Source: Edaphocola flava (GTDB taxonomy: Bacteria > Bacteroidota > Bacteroidia > Chitinophagales > Chitinophagaceae). From it: DNA of 64,000 nt. The stretch spans positions 586,487 through 650,486 of the forward strand of contig NZ_SAIQ01000002.1 in NCBI RefSeq assembly GCF_004118155.1, in the 5' to 3' direction. The notes under the pieces were generated by a model. The model was not told where the DNA came from. It did no database searches and was given only the letters and a program-made list of their open reading frames with translations. Position numbers and translations under genes: made by a program. The number at the start of each line of letters is the position of its first letter. The first letter of the stretch is position 1. Shown here in pieces: positions 36,883-46,249 of the stretch.

Positions 36883-37533
36883 TTGACGTACTCTGAAGCA
36901 ATCATAAAAGGTATATTCCTTGGGCTGTTCATGGCGATCTCAGTGGGGCCAACGCTATTTGCAATTATCCGCTACAGCATGCACCATAGTTACAGGGCTG
37001 GCCTGGCCTTTGTACTGGGAGTAAGTGTGAGCGATATCCTGTATGTGACCCTGGCTAATATTGCTACACAATGGATGACCTTCCTGGAAGATCACCAGAA
37101 AACGGTAGGATATGTGGGCAGTGGCCTTTTCCTGATCATGGGTTTGTACGGCTTACTGAAGAAATTTAAGCCCAAAAAACCAAATCGTGATCAGAAGACG
37201 ATGAAGATCAGCCGTAGTGCTTATTTCCAGATATGGCTCAGTGGCTTCCTGATGAACACGCTGAATCCTGGAGTAGTACTTACCTGGGTAGGTGCAGTAG
37301 CCCTCATTGCCGGTCCTTCTGTAGAGGCTTCTCATAAAGTAGTCCTGTTCAGTACCTGTCTGGGACTGGTATTAGGTATCGACTTTCTGAAAGTATTCCT
37401 GGCCGATAAGATCCGCCATAAACTAAACCTGCGTACAATTATGTACATTAATAAGATCAGTGCTATATGCATTTTTGCACTGGGCCTTATCCTGCTGATC
37501 AAAACCCATTTCAACCTGGGCGTATCACACTAA
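36883..37533 (+). CDS. LysE/RhtB-family membrane exporter (TTG start)
   Basis: The protein has 216 residues. A stop codon 15 bases upstream leaves only TTG 36883 or non-standard codons as the start; the first ATG in frame (36931) would remove half of the first helix. Six hydrophobic segments are visible, with the family motif SVGPTLFAIIRYSM in helix 1, a second conserved SGFLMNTLNPGVVLTW and a central charged loop KKFKPKKPNRDQK. The family exports amino acids or related solutes; the substrate is unknown. Followed by a strong hairpin at 37558-37605. Confidence 0.82.
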   Translation: MTYSEAIIKGIFLGLFMAISVGPTLFAIIRYSMHHSYRAGLAFVLGVSVSDILYVTLANIATQWMTFLEDHQKTVGYVGSGLFLIMGLYGLLKKFKPKKPNRDQKTMKISRSAYFQIWLSGFLMNTLNPGVVLTWVGAVALIAGPSVEASHKVVLFSTCLGLVLGIDFLKVFLADKIRHKLNLRTIMYINKISAICIFALGLILLIKTHFNLGVSH

Positions 37534-37557
37534 TCCAGATAATTTAATGATAAACAT

Positions 37558-37605
37558 GTATATACATCCTTTGTAGCTGAGTTTGCTTATAAAGGATGTA
37601 TATAC
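37558..37605 (+). terminator. Terminator after the LysE-type gene
   Basis: GTATATACATCCTTT (37558-37572) pairs perfectly with AAAGGATGTATATAC (37591-37605); inner weak pairs extend it, then a T-run follows. Confidence 0.75.
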
Positions 37606-37674
37606 TTATATAGATGTTTTTTACATTCTCGTGACGATTTTGTCGAAGGGTTTTTTTTAGTTATGATTATTGAT

Positions 37675-37682
37675 TAAATTTG
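37675..37682 (+). promoter_or_regulatory. -7 element of acnB
   Basis: TAAATTTG, about 83 bases before the acnB ATG, which predicts a leader of about 75 bases. No good -33 TTG is seen. Confidence 0.45.
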
Positions 37683-37765
37683 CAAGCCTTGGAGCACATG
37701 CTCAAACACAGTTTAACAAAGTAAATGGCAGCATCTGAATCTGCCGACTATATTTTCAATTTTAT

Positions 37766-40528
37766 ATGAACATCTACCAGGATTACCTTAAAGAGATCGA
37801 AGAAAGAAAAGCCGAGGGGCTTCATCCAAAACCCATTGATGCTGCTGAGCTGTTATGGGAAATTATTGCACAGATCAAAGATACAGCCAGTCCGTATCGT
37901 GAAGATTCTCTTCAGTTTTTTATCTATAACACATTGCCGGGTACTACAAGCGCAGCCAGTGCTAAAGCCAGGTTCTTAAAAGAGATCATTCTGGGTGAAT
38001 CCGTGGTAGAAGAAATTACACCTGCTTTTGCTTTCGAACTGTTATCTCATATGAAAGGTGGTCCTTCTATCGAAGTATTGCTGGATCTGGCGCTGGGAGC
38101 AGATGTTGCTATTGCACAAGCTGCTGCTGAAGTATTGAAAACACAGGTTTTCCTTTATGATGCCGATACAGATCGTTTAAAAGAGGCCTTTAAAAACGAA
38201 AACGCAGTTGCTAAAGATATCCTGGAAAGCTATGCGAAAGCAGAGTTTTTTACCAAGCTGCCGGAAGTTCCTGAGGAAATCCAGGTAGTTACATTTATTG
38301 CCGGTGAAGGTGATATTTCTACGGATTTACTGTCTCCGGGTAACCAGGCGCACTCCCGTTCTGACCGTGAATTACACGGTTTATGCATGATCACTCCTCA
38401 GGCACAATCTGAGATCAGAGGGCTGCAGGTACAGCATCCTGATAAGAGCGTGATGCTGATTGCTGAAAAAGGTACCATGGGTGTGGGTTCTTCAAGAATG
38501 TCAGGAGTAAACAACGTGGCACTCTGGACCGGTAGAAAAGCCAGTCCGTATATCCCGTTTGTGAATATCGCCCCTATTGTAGGTGGTACTAACGGTATTT
38601 CTCCGATCTTCTTAACTACAGTTGACGTAACCGGTGGTATCGGTATCGATCTGAAAAACTGGGTGAAGAAAGTGGATGCAGACGGAAATGTAGTACGTAA
38701 TGAAAACGGAGATCCTATCCTGGAAGAAGTTTACTCAGTAGCTACAGGTACGGTATTGACCATTAATACAAAGAAGAAAAAATTATACAACGGCGATCAG
38801 GAACTGATTGATCTTTCGAAATCATTTACGCCTCAGAAAATGGAATTCATCAAGGCGGGTGGTTCTTACGCGATCGTATTTGGTAAGAAAATCCAGACGA
38901 TTGCCGCAAATATCTTAGGCATTGAGCCGGCTGCTGTCTTTGCTCCTTCTAAAGAAATTTCTATCGAAGGTCAGGGTCTGACTGCTGTAGAAAAAATATT
39001 CAACAAAAATGCGGTAGGCATTACTCAGGGCAAAGTATTACATGCTGGTTCTGATGTACGAGTAGAAGTAAATATCGTAGGTTCTCAGGATACTACCGGT
39101 CTGATGACGGCACAGGAACTGGAATCTATGGCGGCTACCGTTATTTCTCCGATCGTAGACGGTGCTTACCAATCAGGTTGTCACACCGCTTCTGTATGGG
39201 ATAAAAAAGCGCAGGCTAACATTCCTAAGCTGATGAAGTTTATGAATGACTTCGGTGTAATCACTGCCCGTGACCCTAAAGGCGAGTATCATTCTATGAC
39301 CGATGTAATTCATAAAGTATTAAATGATATTACGATCGATGAATGGGCTATCATTATCGGAGGTGACTCACACACCCGTATGTCTAAAGGCGTAGCTTTC
39401 GGTGCGGACTCCGGTACCGTTGCCTTAGCTTTAGCTACTGGTGAGGCTTCTATGCCAATTCCTGAATCTGTAAAAGTAACATTCAAAGGCAGCATGAAAG
39501 AGCACATGGATTTCCGTGATGTGGTACATGCTACACAATTGCAGATGCTACAGCAGTTCGATGGTGAGAACGTATTCCAGGGTCGTATCATCGAGGTACA
39601 TATCGGTACATTGCTTGCAGACCAGGCATTTACCTTTACGGACTGGACTGCAGAGATGAAAGCAAAAGCATCTATCTGTATCTCCCAGGATGATACCTTA
39701 ATCGAATCTTTAGAGATCGCGAAAAGCCGCATCCAGATCATGATTGAAAAAGGTATGGATAACAGCAGACAAGTACTGCAAGGCCTGATCAACAAAGCTG
39801 ATAAACGTATCGCTGAAATCAAATCTGGTGAGAAACCAGCGCTGATGCCGGATGCAAATGCAAAATACTATGCAGAAGTTGTTGTGGATCTGGATGTGAT
39901 TGATGAGCCGATGATTGCCGATCCTGATGTAAATAATGCAGATGTATCTAAGAGATATACGCACGATACCATTCGTGAACTGTCTTTCTATGGCAATGAT
40001 AAAAAAGTGGATCTTGGTTTCGTAGGTTCTTGTATGGTGCATAAAGGCGATTTGAAAATCGTTTCTCAGATGCTGAAAAATTTAGAAGAACAGCAGGGCG
40101 AAGTTACCTTCAAAGCACCTTTAGTAGTAGCAGCACCTACTTACAATATCATTGATGAATTGAAGGCAGAGGGCGACTGGGATATGCTGCAGAAATATTC
40201 CGGCTTTGAGTTCAGCGATTTATTGCCAAAAAATACCGCACGTACAGAGTATGAAAATATCATGTACTTAGAGCGTCCGGGTTGTAACCTGTGCATGGGT
40301 AACCAGGAGAAAGCGGCCAAAGGAGATACCGTACTGGCTACCTCTACCCGCCTGTTCCAGGGCAGGGTGGTAGAAGATGCCGAAGGTAAAAAAGGAGAGT
40401 CTTTACTGGCTTCTACTCCGGTAGTAGTACTTTCTGCTATTCTGGGTCGCATTCCTAGCATTGAAGAATATAAAACAGCTGTACAGGGCATCAACTTAAC
40501 TAAGTTTGCTCCGGTAGCAGTTAACTAA
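37766..40528 (+). CDS. acnB: Aconitate hydratase B / 2-methylisocitrate dehydratase
   Basis: The protein has 920 residues, slightly longer than Escherichia coli AcnB (865). It has the N-terminal AcnB HEAT-like domain (FLKEIILGES region) followed by the swivel and catalytic domains, the reverse order of AcnA. The [4Fe-4S] cysteines are in VGSCMVHKGD and CNLCMGNQEK, with conserved SGCHTASVWD and IIGGDSHTRMS nearby. AcnB interconverts citrate and isocitrate and can dehydrate 2-methylisocitrate. The neighbouring aconitase 237 bases downstream is of a different lineage, and each gene has its own terminator (40551-40580 and 43067-43105), so separate regulation is likely. Confidence 0.93.
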   Translation: MNIYQDYLKEIEERKAEGLHPKPIDAAELLWEIIAQIKDTASPYREDSLQFFIYNTLPGTTSAASAKARFLKEIILGESVVEEITPAFAFELLSHMKGGPSIEVLLDLALGADVAIAQAAAEVLKTQVFLYDADTDRLKEAFKNENAVAKDILESYAKAEFFTKLPEVPEEIQVVTFIAGEGDISTDLLSPGNQAHSRSDRELHGLCMITPQAQSEIRGLQVQHPDKSVMLIAEKGTMGVGSSRMSGVNNVALWTGRKASPYIPFVNIAPIVGGTNGISPIFLTTVDVTGGIGIDLKNWVKKVDADGNVVRNENGDPILEEVYSVATGTVLTINTKKKKLYNGDQELIDLSKSFTPQKMEFIKAGGSYAIVFGKKIQTIAANILGIEPAAVFAPSKEISIEGQGLTAVEKIFNKNAVGITQGKVLHAGSDVRVEVNIVGSQDTTGLMTAQELESMAATVISPIVDGAYQSGCHTASVWDKKAQANIPKLMKFMNDFGVITARDPKGEYHSMTDVIHKVLNDITIDEWAIIIGGDSHTRMSKGVAFGADSGTVALALATGEASMPIPESVKVTFKGSMKEHMDFRDVVHATQLQMLQQFDGENVFQGRIIEVHIGTLLADQAFTFTDWTAEMKAKASICISQDDTLIESLEIAKSRIQIMIEKGMDNSRQVLQGLINKADKRIAEIKSGEKPALMPDANAKYYAEVVVDLDVIDEPMIADPDVNNADVSKRYTHDTIRELSFYGNDKKVDLGFVGSCMVHKGDLKIVSQMLKNLEEQQGEVTFKAPLVVAAPTYNIIDELKAEGDWDMLQKYSGFEFSDLLPKNTARTEYENIMYLERPGCNLCMGNQEKAAKGDTVLATSTRLFQGRVVEDAEGKKGESLLASTPVVVLSAILGRIPSIEEYKTAVQGINLTKFAPVAVN

Positions 40529-40550
40529 TAGTTTTAAAATAATAGTTCAG

Positions 40551-40580
40551 GACCTCTAAGCCTTTAAAAGCTTAGAGGTC
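40551..40580 (+). terminator. Terminator after acnB
   Basis: GACCTCTAAGC (40551-40561) pairs with GCTTAGAGGTC (40570-40580), followed by a T-run. Confidence 0.82.
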
Positions 40581-40765
40581 TTTTTTATGTGGCGCCTCCC
40601 TGTCTTTGAAGACATGAAAAATTGATGAAAACACAGGTTACTTATGGGGCTGTTGGCTGCAATTATTAATGACAAGCTATTTAACAATAAGTAAATTCAA
40701 CATCACAATTTTTTTTCGTAAATTGTCACTACTTTCTGACAATAGATAAATTAATAAAATTAGAT

Positions 40766-43033
40766 ATGGCCTTCGATTTAGATTTAATCAAAAAAGTGTA
40801 CGCTGAAATGCCTGCAAAGATAGAGGCTGCACGTAAACTGCTTAATCGCCCTTTAACCCTTACAGAAAAAATCCTTTATACACATTTAGACAAAGCAGCT
40901 GACAGAGCATTTGTACGTGGAGAGGATTATGTAGACTTCCGACCGGACAGAGTAGCGATGCAGGATGCAACGGCGCAGATGGCATTATTACAATTCATGA
41001 CCTGTGGCAGGGATAAAGTAGCGGTACCGTCTACGGTGCACTGCGATCACTTGATTCAAGCTAAAGTTGAGGCGGGTACTGACCTTCAGGTTGCCGTAGA
41101 TAGTAATAAAGAAGTATATGATTTCCTGTCCTCTGTGTCTGATCGTTATGGCCTGGGCTTCTGGAAAGCCGGTGCGGGTATCATTCACCAGGTAGTATTG
41201 GAAAACTATGCATTTCCGGGTGGTATGATGATCGGTACGGATTCGCATACGCCTAATGCCGGTGGTCTGGGCATGATCGCGATCGGTGTGGGTGGTGCTG
41301 ATGCCTGTGATGTAATGGCGGGCCTGGCCTGGGAATTGAAAATGCCTAAACTGATTGGTGTAAAACTGACCGGAAAATTAAACGGTTGGGCTACGCCTAA
41401 AGATATCATTTTATGGGTTGCCGGTAAACTGACCGTAAAAGGTGGTACCGGTGCGGTGGTAGAATATTTTGGAGAAGGAGCAACCAGCATCAGCTGTACC
41501 GGTAAAGGTACGATTGGTAACATGGGTGCAGAGATCGGTGCGACTACTTCTACATTTGGTTACGACGAGTCTATGGAGCGCTACCTGAGAGCGACAGGTC
41601 GTGCCGCAATCGCAGATGCAGCTAATACCGTAAAAGATCATCTGACCGGTGATCCGGAGGTATATGCCAATCCTGAAATGTATTTCGACCAGGTGATAGA
41701 ATTAGACCTGTCTACTTTAGAGCCATACATCAACGGACCTTTCTCTCCCGATCTGGCTACGCCGATTTCAAAAATGAAAGAAGCTGCTGCTGCCAATGGA
41801 TGGCCAACCAACCTGGAAGTGGGGCTGATCGGTTCCTGTACCAACTCTTCTTACGAAGACATCAGTCGTGCAGCTAACCTTGCGGAACAAGCGATTGCCA
41901 AAAATCTTAAAACTAAAGCAAAATATACCATCACTCCGGGTTCTGAACTGGTAAGGTTTACCATCGAGAGAGATGGATTCATCAATACTTTCGAGAAGAT
42001 CGGCGGTACGGTGTTTGCCAATGCCTGCGGACCATGTATCGGTATGTGGGCGCGTGAAGGTGCAGAGAAAAAAGAGAAAAATACCATTATTCACTCGTTC
42101 AACAGGAACTTCGCGGCACGCCAGGACGGTAATCCTAACACCTATGCATTCGTAGGTAGTCCTGAGATCGTCACAGCGCTGGCGATTGCCGGTGACCTGA
42201 CGTTCAACCCGCTGACTGATACCCTGACTAACGAGAATGGAGAGCAGGTGAAACTGGACCCGCCTACCGGCTGGGAATTGCCGGTTAAAGGCTTTGCCGT
42301 AGAAGATGCCGGTTACCAGGCACCAGCTGCCGATGGCAGTCAGGTAACGGTTGTCGTATCTCCTACATCTGCACGTTTACAATTGTTAGCACCATTTACG
42401 CCATGGGAAGGAACAGATCTGAAAGGACTGAAAGTACTGATCAAAGCAAAAGGAAAATGTACTACTGACCATATCTCTATGGCAGGTCCATGGCTGAAGT
42501 TCCGTGGTCACCTGGATAATATTTCCAACAACATGCTGATCGGGGCTACCAACTTCTTTAATGAGAAAACCAATACCGTTAAGAATCAGCTGACTGGTGA
42601 GTATGGTGAAGTACCGGCGGTACAACGTGCCTACAAAGCAGCCGGTATCGGTTCCATCGTAGTAGGGGATGAAAACTATGGTGAGGGCTCCAGCCGTGAG
42701 CATGCCGCTATGGAACCACGTCACCTGGGTGTGCGGGTAGTACTGGTCAAATCATTTGCCCGTATTCACGAGACCAACCTGAAAAAACAAGGTATGCTGG
42801 GACTTACATTTGCCGATAAAGCAGATTATGATAAGATCCAGGAAGATGATGTGATTGATGTGTTAGGTCTGACCACATTCGCTCCTGATACCCCGCTGAC
42901 GCTTGTGTTGCACCATGCAGACGGTACCAGCGAAGAGATCAAAGCAAATCATACCTACAATGCTCAGCAGATTGAATGGTTCAAAGCAGGTAGCGCATTG
43001 AACATCATTCGCAAAGAGTTTGGGGTAGCATAA
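40766..43033 (+). CDS. acn: Aconitate hydratase, mitochondrial-type lineage
   Basis: The protein has 755 residues. Domain order is the standard one, with domains 1-3 first and the swivel domain last. Cluster ligands are in [11 protein letters not shown] and [24 protein letters not shown]-type motifs are intact ([14 protein letters not shown]). The swivel domain has [13 protein letters not shown] and [10 protein letters not shown], which bind substrate. The length and sequence fit the mitochondrial-like bacterial aconitase group rather than the approximately 890-residue AcnA/IRP1 group. It lies immediately downstream of acnB, a non-orthologous isozyme. Confidence 0.93.
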   Translation: MAFDLDLIKKVYAEMPAKIEAARKLLNRPLTLTEKILYTHLDKAADRAFVRGEDYVDFRPDRVAMQDATAQMALLQFMTCGRDKVAVPSTVHCDHLIQAKVEAGTDLQVAVDSNKEVYDFLSSVSDRYGLGFWKAGAGIIHQVVLENYAFPGGMMIGTDSHTPNAGGLGMIAIGVGGADACDVMAGLAWELKMPKLIGVKLTGKLNGWATPKDIILWVAGKLTVKGGTGAVVEYFGEGATSISCTGKGTIGNMGAEIGATTSTFGYDESMERYLRATGRAAIADAANTVKDHLTGDPEVYANPEMYFDQVIELDLSTLEPYINGPFSPDLATPISKMKEAAAANGWPTNLEVGLIGSCTNSSYEDISRAANLAEQAIAKNLKTKAKYTITPGSELVRFTIERDGFINTFEKIGGTVFANACGPCIGMWAREGAEKKEKNTIIHSFNRNFAARQDGNPNTYAFVGSPEIVTALAIAGDLTFNPLTDTLTNENGEQVKLDPPTGWELPVKGFAVEDAGYQAPAADGSQVTVVVSPTSARLQLLAPFTPWEGTDLKGLKVLIKAKGKCTTDHISMAGPWLKFRGHLDNISNNMLIGATNFFNEKTNTVKNQLTGEYGEVPAVQRAYKAAGIGSIVVGDENYGEGSSREHAAMEPRHLGVRVVLVKSFARIHETNLKKQGMLGLTFADKADYDKIQEDDVIDVLGLTTFAPDTPLTLVLHHADGTSEEIKANHTYNAQQIEWFKAGSALNIIRKEFGVA

Positions 43034-43358
43034 TATAAGTACGATCTGTAACAGATCATGTAGTAAATAAACAGGAACCATAATCATATTATGGTTCCTG
43101 TTTATTTTTGCTTTAATTGAGTGCCCGCTTTCAAGAAAGAAGTATGATTTTTATTCAGCGATAGACATTTTGATTGGTACTTCGGGAACCTCAGCAACCG
43201 GAAGCCTTGTGCCCTTAGGGGCTCGAAGCGTAGACTATTAAATCCCATTTTTGCAGAGAATATTTTGTGCAGAATACTTTCACTTGCGTCTTAAATTTAA
43301 ATACCATTTTTAACCAGGGAAACAGAATGCAGATTCCTTTCCCTTCAAAAAAGAAATT
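43034..43358. other. Intergenic region, 325 bp
   Basis: It holds the terminator at 43067-43105, then a region around 43170-43240 with several short self-complementary runs (for example GCCCTTAGGGGC). A 48-codon frame on the minus strand (43248 down to 43102) exists but has no family resemblance that I recognise; I do not call it a gene. No clear promoter for the ExbD gene is visible. Confidence 0.5.
43067..43105. terminator. Terminator after the second aconitase
   Basis: An 18-bp perfect stem (43067-43084 with 43088-43105) around CAT, ending in TTTATTTTTG. It begins 33 bases after the stop codon. Confidence 0.88.
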
Positions 43359-43922
43359 ATGGCTGCAATGGAAATTAAAGGAGGGAAAGGTGCTCCCCGC
43401 GTAGATCTCACACCTATGGTAGACTTAGGCTTTCTGTTGATTACGTTCTTTATGTTTACGACTACCATGTCTAAGCCGACGGCTATGGAAATTCAGATGC
43501 CCTATAAGGAGCATGATATGGATCGGTCAAAGAGTAGTCTGGTCAAAGAAAGTACGGCAATGACGATACTTTTAAGCAAAGATCATCGTATCTATTATTA
43601 CTATGGTATGGGTGCTGATCCTAAAAGGCCACCGGAATTAAAGGCGACAAGTTTTGAAAATATTGATGGTATCAGAGATGCTATTATAGCAAAGAAGAAA
43701 GAGATCCAGGGTATGATTGATCAGGGTAAACCTGCACTTGATATAAGCGATAAGCTGACCGTCATGGTAAAGCCAGCAGACAACTCAAATACGGAAGACC
43801 TGATTAATATACTGGACGAAATGAGTATCAATGCTGTTCCCATATATGCAGTTGTAGATATTACCCCGGAGGATGAAGCATTTCTTGCTGCAATAGAAAA
43901 AAGAATGGGATTCGATAAATAG
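43359..43922 (+). CDS. ExbD/TolR-family protein, orphan
   Basis: The protein has 187 residues. One N-terminal membrane helix (about 22-40) carries the family proton-path aspartate D22 in DLTPMVDLGFLL, and a periplasmic domain follows. The periplasmic part is longer than in canonical ExbD (about 140 residues) and includes a basic insert (AKKKEIQGMIDQGK). ExbD normally works with ExbB and TonB to energise outer-membrane transport. No exbB is next to it, so it probably assembles with components encoded elsewhere, such as the TonB-like protein at 9695. Confidence 0.82.
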   Translation: MAAMEIKGGKGAPRVDLTPMVDLGFLLITFFMFTTTMSKPTAMEIQMPYKEHDMDRSKSSLVKESTAMTILLSKDHRIYYYYGMGADPKRPPELKATSFENIDGIRDAIIAKKKEIQGMIDQGKPALDISDKLTVMVKPADNSNTEDLINILDEMSINAVPIYAVVDITPEDEAFLAAIEKRMGFDK

Positions 43923-43974
43923 TTACTGTATGATTACTGAAGCGGCACCTGTTTCCTATACTCCTGAAATAGTG

Positions 43975-43982
43975 TAAATTTG
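43975..43982 (+). promoter_or_regulatory. -7 element of the YiiX-like gene
   Basis: TAAATTTG, 17 bases before the ATG at 44000. A TTC at 43953-43955, 19 bases upstream, resembles the -33 TTG. Confidence 0.55.
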
Positions 43983-43999
43983 TCCTTCAAATAATTAGA

Positions 44000-44632
44000 A
44001 TGAGATACTTTTTAGTATTATTATACTGTTGTGCAGGCCTTTCTGCCTTTGCGATCAAAAAAACGGAATTGAAAGCCGGAGACCTTATATTTCAAAACCT
44101 GGATTGTGGTGGGATGTGTGATGCTATTGAAGCCGTAACAGAGGGGTATCATAACAGGGATTTCTCCCATATGGGTATGGTTAGTGTGATGCCGAACGGT
44201 ACCTATTATGTACTGGAGAGTATTGGCAAGGGCGTGCAGGAAACCGAGCTGGATGAATTCCTGAAACGCAGTACCCATCCGCATCTCGTGGCCCGTGTAA
44301 AGAAATCGTACCGTAGCCTGATACCTGCAGCAGTGGCTTTTTGCCAGTCAAAAGTAGGCGGTGCCTATGATGAGGAGTTCCTGTATAATAATGGTAAATA
44401 TTACTGTTCAGAACTGATCTATGATGCCTTTAAATCGGCTAATGAAGGGCAGCCGTTTTTTCAGCTATATCCGATGACCTATAAAGATCCGGCAACGGGC
44501 TCTTTCTACCCCGTGTGGGAAAGCTATTTTCGTAACCTGAAGGTGAGCATTCCGGAAGGGTTGCCGGGATGTAATCCGGGAGGAATGTCGACTTCTGATA
44601 AGATAAAAGTACTGGGCGATCTGGAAGGATAA
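44000..44632 (+). CDS. YiiX/C92-type permuted papain-like amidase (NlpC/P60 clan)
   Basis: The protein has 210 residues with a short signal peptide (about 1-18). The core fits the permuted papain-like YiiX/YebB family: DLIFQNLD at the start, a histidine in RDFSHMGMV (H57), and a catalytic cysteine C136 in GKYYCSELIYDAFK. In this family the cysteine and histidine face each other in a permuted order. Such proteins are predicted to hydrolyse amide or thioester bonds in the envelope; substrate unknown. The convergent gene downstream is separated by a hairpin (44662-44700). Confidence 0.8.
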   Translation: MRYFLVLLYCCAGLSAFAIKKTELKAGDLIFQNLDCGGMCDAIEAVTEGYHNRDFSHMGMVSVMPNGTYYVLESIGKGVQETELDEFLKRSTHPHLVARVKKSYRSLIPAAVAFCQSKVGGAYDEEFLYNNGKYYCSELIYDAFKSANEGQPFFQLYPMTYKDPATGSFYPVWESYFRNLKVSIPEGLPGCNPGGMSTSDKIKVLGDLEG

Positions 44633-44661
44633 TGCAACAATAAAACTTAAATACATCAATA

Positions 44662-44700
44662 AGGAATGAGGAAAGCGTGCAGCACGTTTTCCTCATTCCT
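44662..44700. terminator. Bidirectional terminator hairpin, about 18 bp
   Basis: Arms 44662-44679 and 44683-44700 form a stem with one G-T pair around CAG; the outer arm is AGGAATGAGGAAA/TTTCCTCATTCCT. It separates two convergent genes. Confidence 0.78.
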
Positions 44701-44711
44701 GTTGCGGCAGC

Positions 44712-45302
44712 TTAAAAGCGATAGCTAATCTGAAAGTTAGTTTGCGTCATCGGTTCATTCAGAGTGAATGCATCGCTAACCTTACCAGTTAGATGAGACC
44801 TCATTTTCAATGTAACAATCTTACCAATTCCGAATTCCATACTGATATGGATTCGCTGACTGATGTTGAAGCCTACATAATTATTTAGCATCGGGCCGGC
44901 TTCCCAGATATCGTATTTATTTCCTTCAGGTGGGGTGCCGATGCCATAGTCAGTAGACTGTCCGCTTACATAGTAGTAAGAAATGCCTGCACCATAAGTA
45001 AATGATTTTCTTTTGATCGGGTAATACCGGAATCCTGGATTTACGATCATCCAGTTTTTGTTTTTTTTACCGAAGTCTACGTTGAAATAATTATTCATAA
45101 AGGTATATAGTATGGGTATATTTATTCCCCAACGGCCTTTATTGTCGATTAGTCGTTCATAAGCAATGCCTACACTCCAGTTGTACCTGTTGTAAGTCGC
45201 AATCGGGACAATGCTTAAACTGTTTTTAGGAATGACAGCTTGCTGGCCAAAGCTGTTATAACTGCAGATAAGAATCAGGAAAGTGTAAAATGTGTTTCTC
45301 AT
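44712..45302 (-). CDS. Predicted outer-membrane protein, paralogue of the frameshifted gene upstream
   Basis: The 196-residue protein has a signal peptide (about 1-20) and an alternating beta pattern. The end (TQTNFQISYRF) has a terminal phenylalanine, typical of barrels. It aligns along its length with the 45308-45900 gene: NSLSIVPIATYNRY and GIAYERL correspond to NNLKIIPAATFDLY and GVAYERT. Family not recognised; function unknown. It follows the frameshifted copy by 5 bases on the minus strand. Confidence 0.65.
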   Translation of the reverse strand: MRNTFYTFLILICSYNSFGQQAVIPKNSLSIVPIATYNRYNWSVGIAYERLIDNKGRWGINIPILYTFMNNYFNVDFGKKNKNWMIVNPGFRYYPIKRKSFTYGAGISYYYVSGQSTDYGIGTPPEGNKYDIWEAGPMLNNYVGFNISQRIHISMEFGIGKIVTLKMRSHLTGKVSDAFTLNEPMTQTNFQISYRF

Positions 45303-45307
45303 ATGGT

Positions 45308-45900
45308 TTAAAAACGGTATCCGATGCTGAAATTTGCATGACGCATGGTATTGATCTTAAAATTGTAATTGTCAAAATGATCCTTTTCATTCTCGAAATG
45401 ATTATAAAAACTTGGTCCGTACCCAATTTCCAGATTCAGGTTTATTCTTTTTGATACATTGCATGACAATGAATTGTTCAGCATCAGGCCCAGTTGCCTT
45501 ATTTGGTAGCGTACAAAGGAGTATGGGTATGACTCATCTATTTGTCCACTAAGGTAAAATACAGAAAGTCCTATGCCATAACTTAATGTCTTCTGGCCGA
45601 AAGGATAAAACTTTATTCCGGGGTTTACTTTGAAAAAGTTTTTATAGGTGGATGTTCCGTAGTAGCTATCATCTGATACTTTATTCTTGCCAAAATATAC
45701 CGGAATGCTCCAGGAAAACCTGTTATCTCTGGCAAATGTACGTTCGTAAGCCACACCCATCTATAATCATAAGTTGTGAAGTAAAGATCAAAAGTAGCCG
45801 CAGGAATTATTTTCAGGTTGTTGCGCGGATAGACTTTCTTTTGTGCCTTCGCCGTTCCAAAGACGCTAAGCAGGGAAAGAGTAATTAGTAAATGTTTCAT
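45308..45900 (-). pseudogene. Frameshifted outer-membrane protein (paralogue of 44712-45302)
   Basis: The N-terminal part is in one frame from ATG 45900 (MKHLLITLSLLSVFG, a signal peptide, then QKKVYPRNNLKIIPAATF). The rest is in another frame from about 45760 (MGVAYERTFARDNRF) to 45308. Joining the two frames near 45760-45768 restores full-length similarity to the next gene, with the GVAYER block after the TYDY segment. The shift is equivalent to a one-base loss. It may be a real pseudogene, a phase-variable site or a sequencing error; no homopolymer longer than three is present there. The product, if repaired, would be a barrel of about 195 residues. Confidence 0.78.
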
Positions 45901-46249
45901 GACTGGAGTTTTGATAAAAGGCCACCCTAAAGGATAATCATGATAAATATATAATCTGTAAGTCAAAAAGTAGTGAGTTTGATTGTTATTTATTTTAGAA
46001 GGTCTGTAATGCTATACTGTTTTGCTTTTGCTAAAATGTTATACAAGAGCAATACCCTTTATTTTTCAGGAAAAATCCCCATTTTACGCTGCTTCTTTTC
46101 TGCTAGTATTGCAGTGTAATCAACAGTGTATACAGATTAAGTTTTGCTTAAATGTTCAGTTATCCGTGATAATGTTCTGTGGCACTATATGATTTATAAT
46201 ACATTTGTTATAATTTGTACATGTTTCACCACCTAAAAACAAAAATAAT
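45901..46249. other. Intergenic region, 349 bp
   Basis: AT-rich spacer between two divergent transcription units. The distal part has the promoter at 46200-46207. No other gene or hairpin stands out. Confidence 0.6.
46200..46207 (+). promoter_or_regulatory. -7 element of the four-gene signalling operon
   Basis: TACATTTG, 43 bases before the ATG at 46250. The upstream -33 match is poor. Confidence 0.5.

Noticed and set aside
43170-43245. Resemblance to a SAM-I-like riboswitch (CAGCAACC and GTGCC segments) upstream of the ExbD gene
   Set aside because: The 5' half of the SAM-I consensus and the P1 pairing are not seen; the match is short and probably coincidental. A covariance-model search (Infernal with Rfam) would decide.
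43102-43248. A 48-codon minus-strand frame after the second aconitase
   Set aside because: No promoter, no recognised motif, and its end lies inside the aconitase terminator. Too weak to call.
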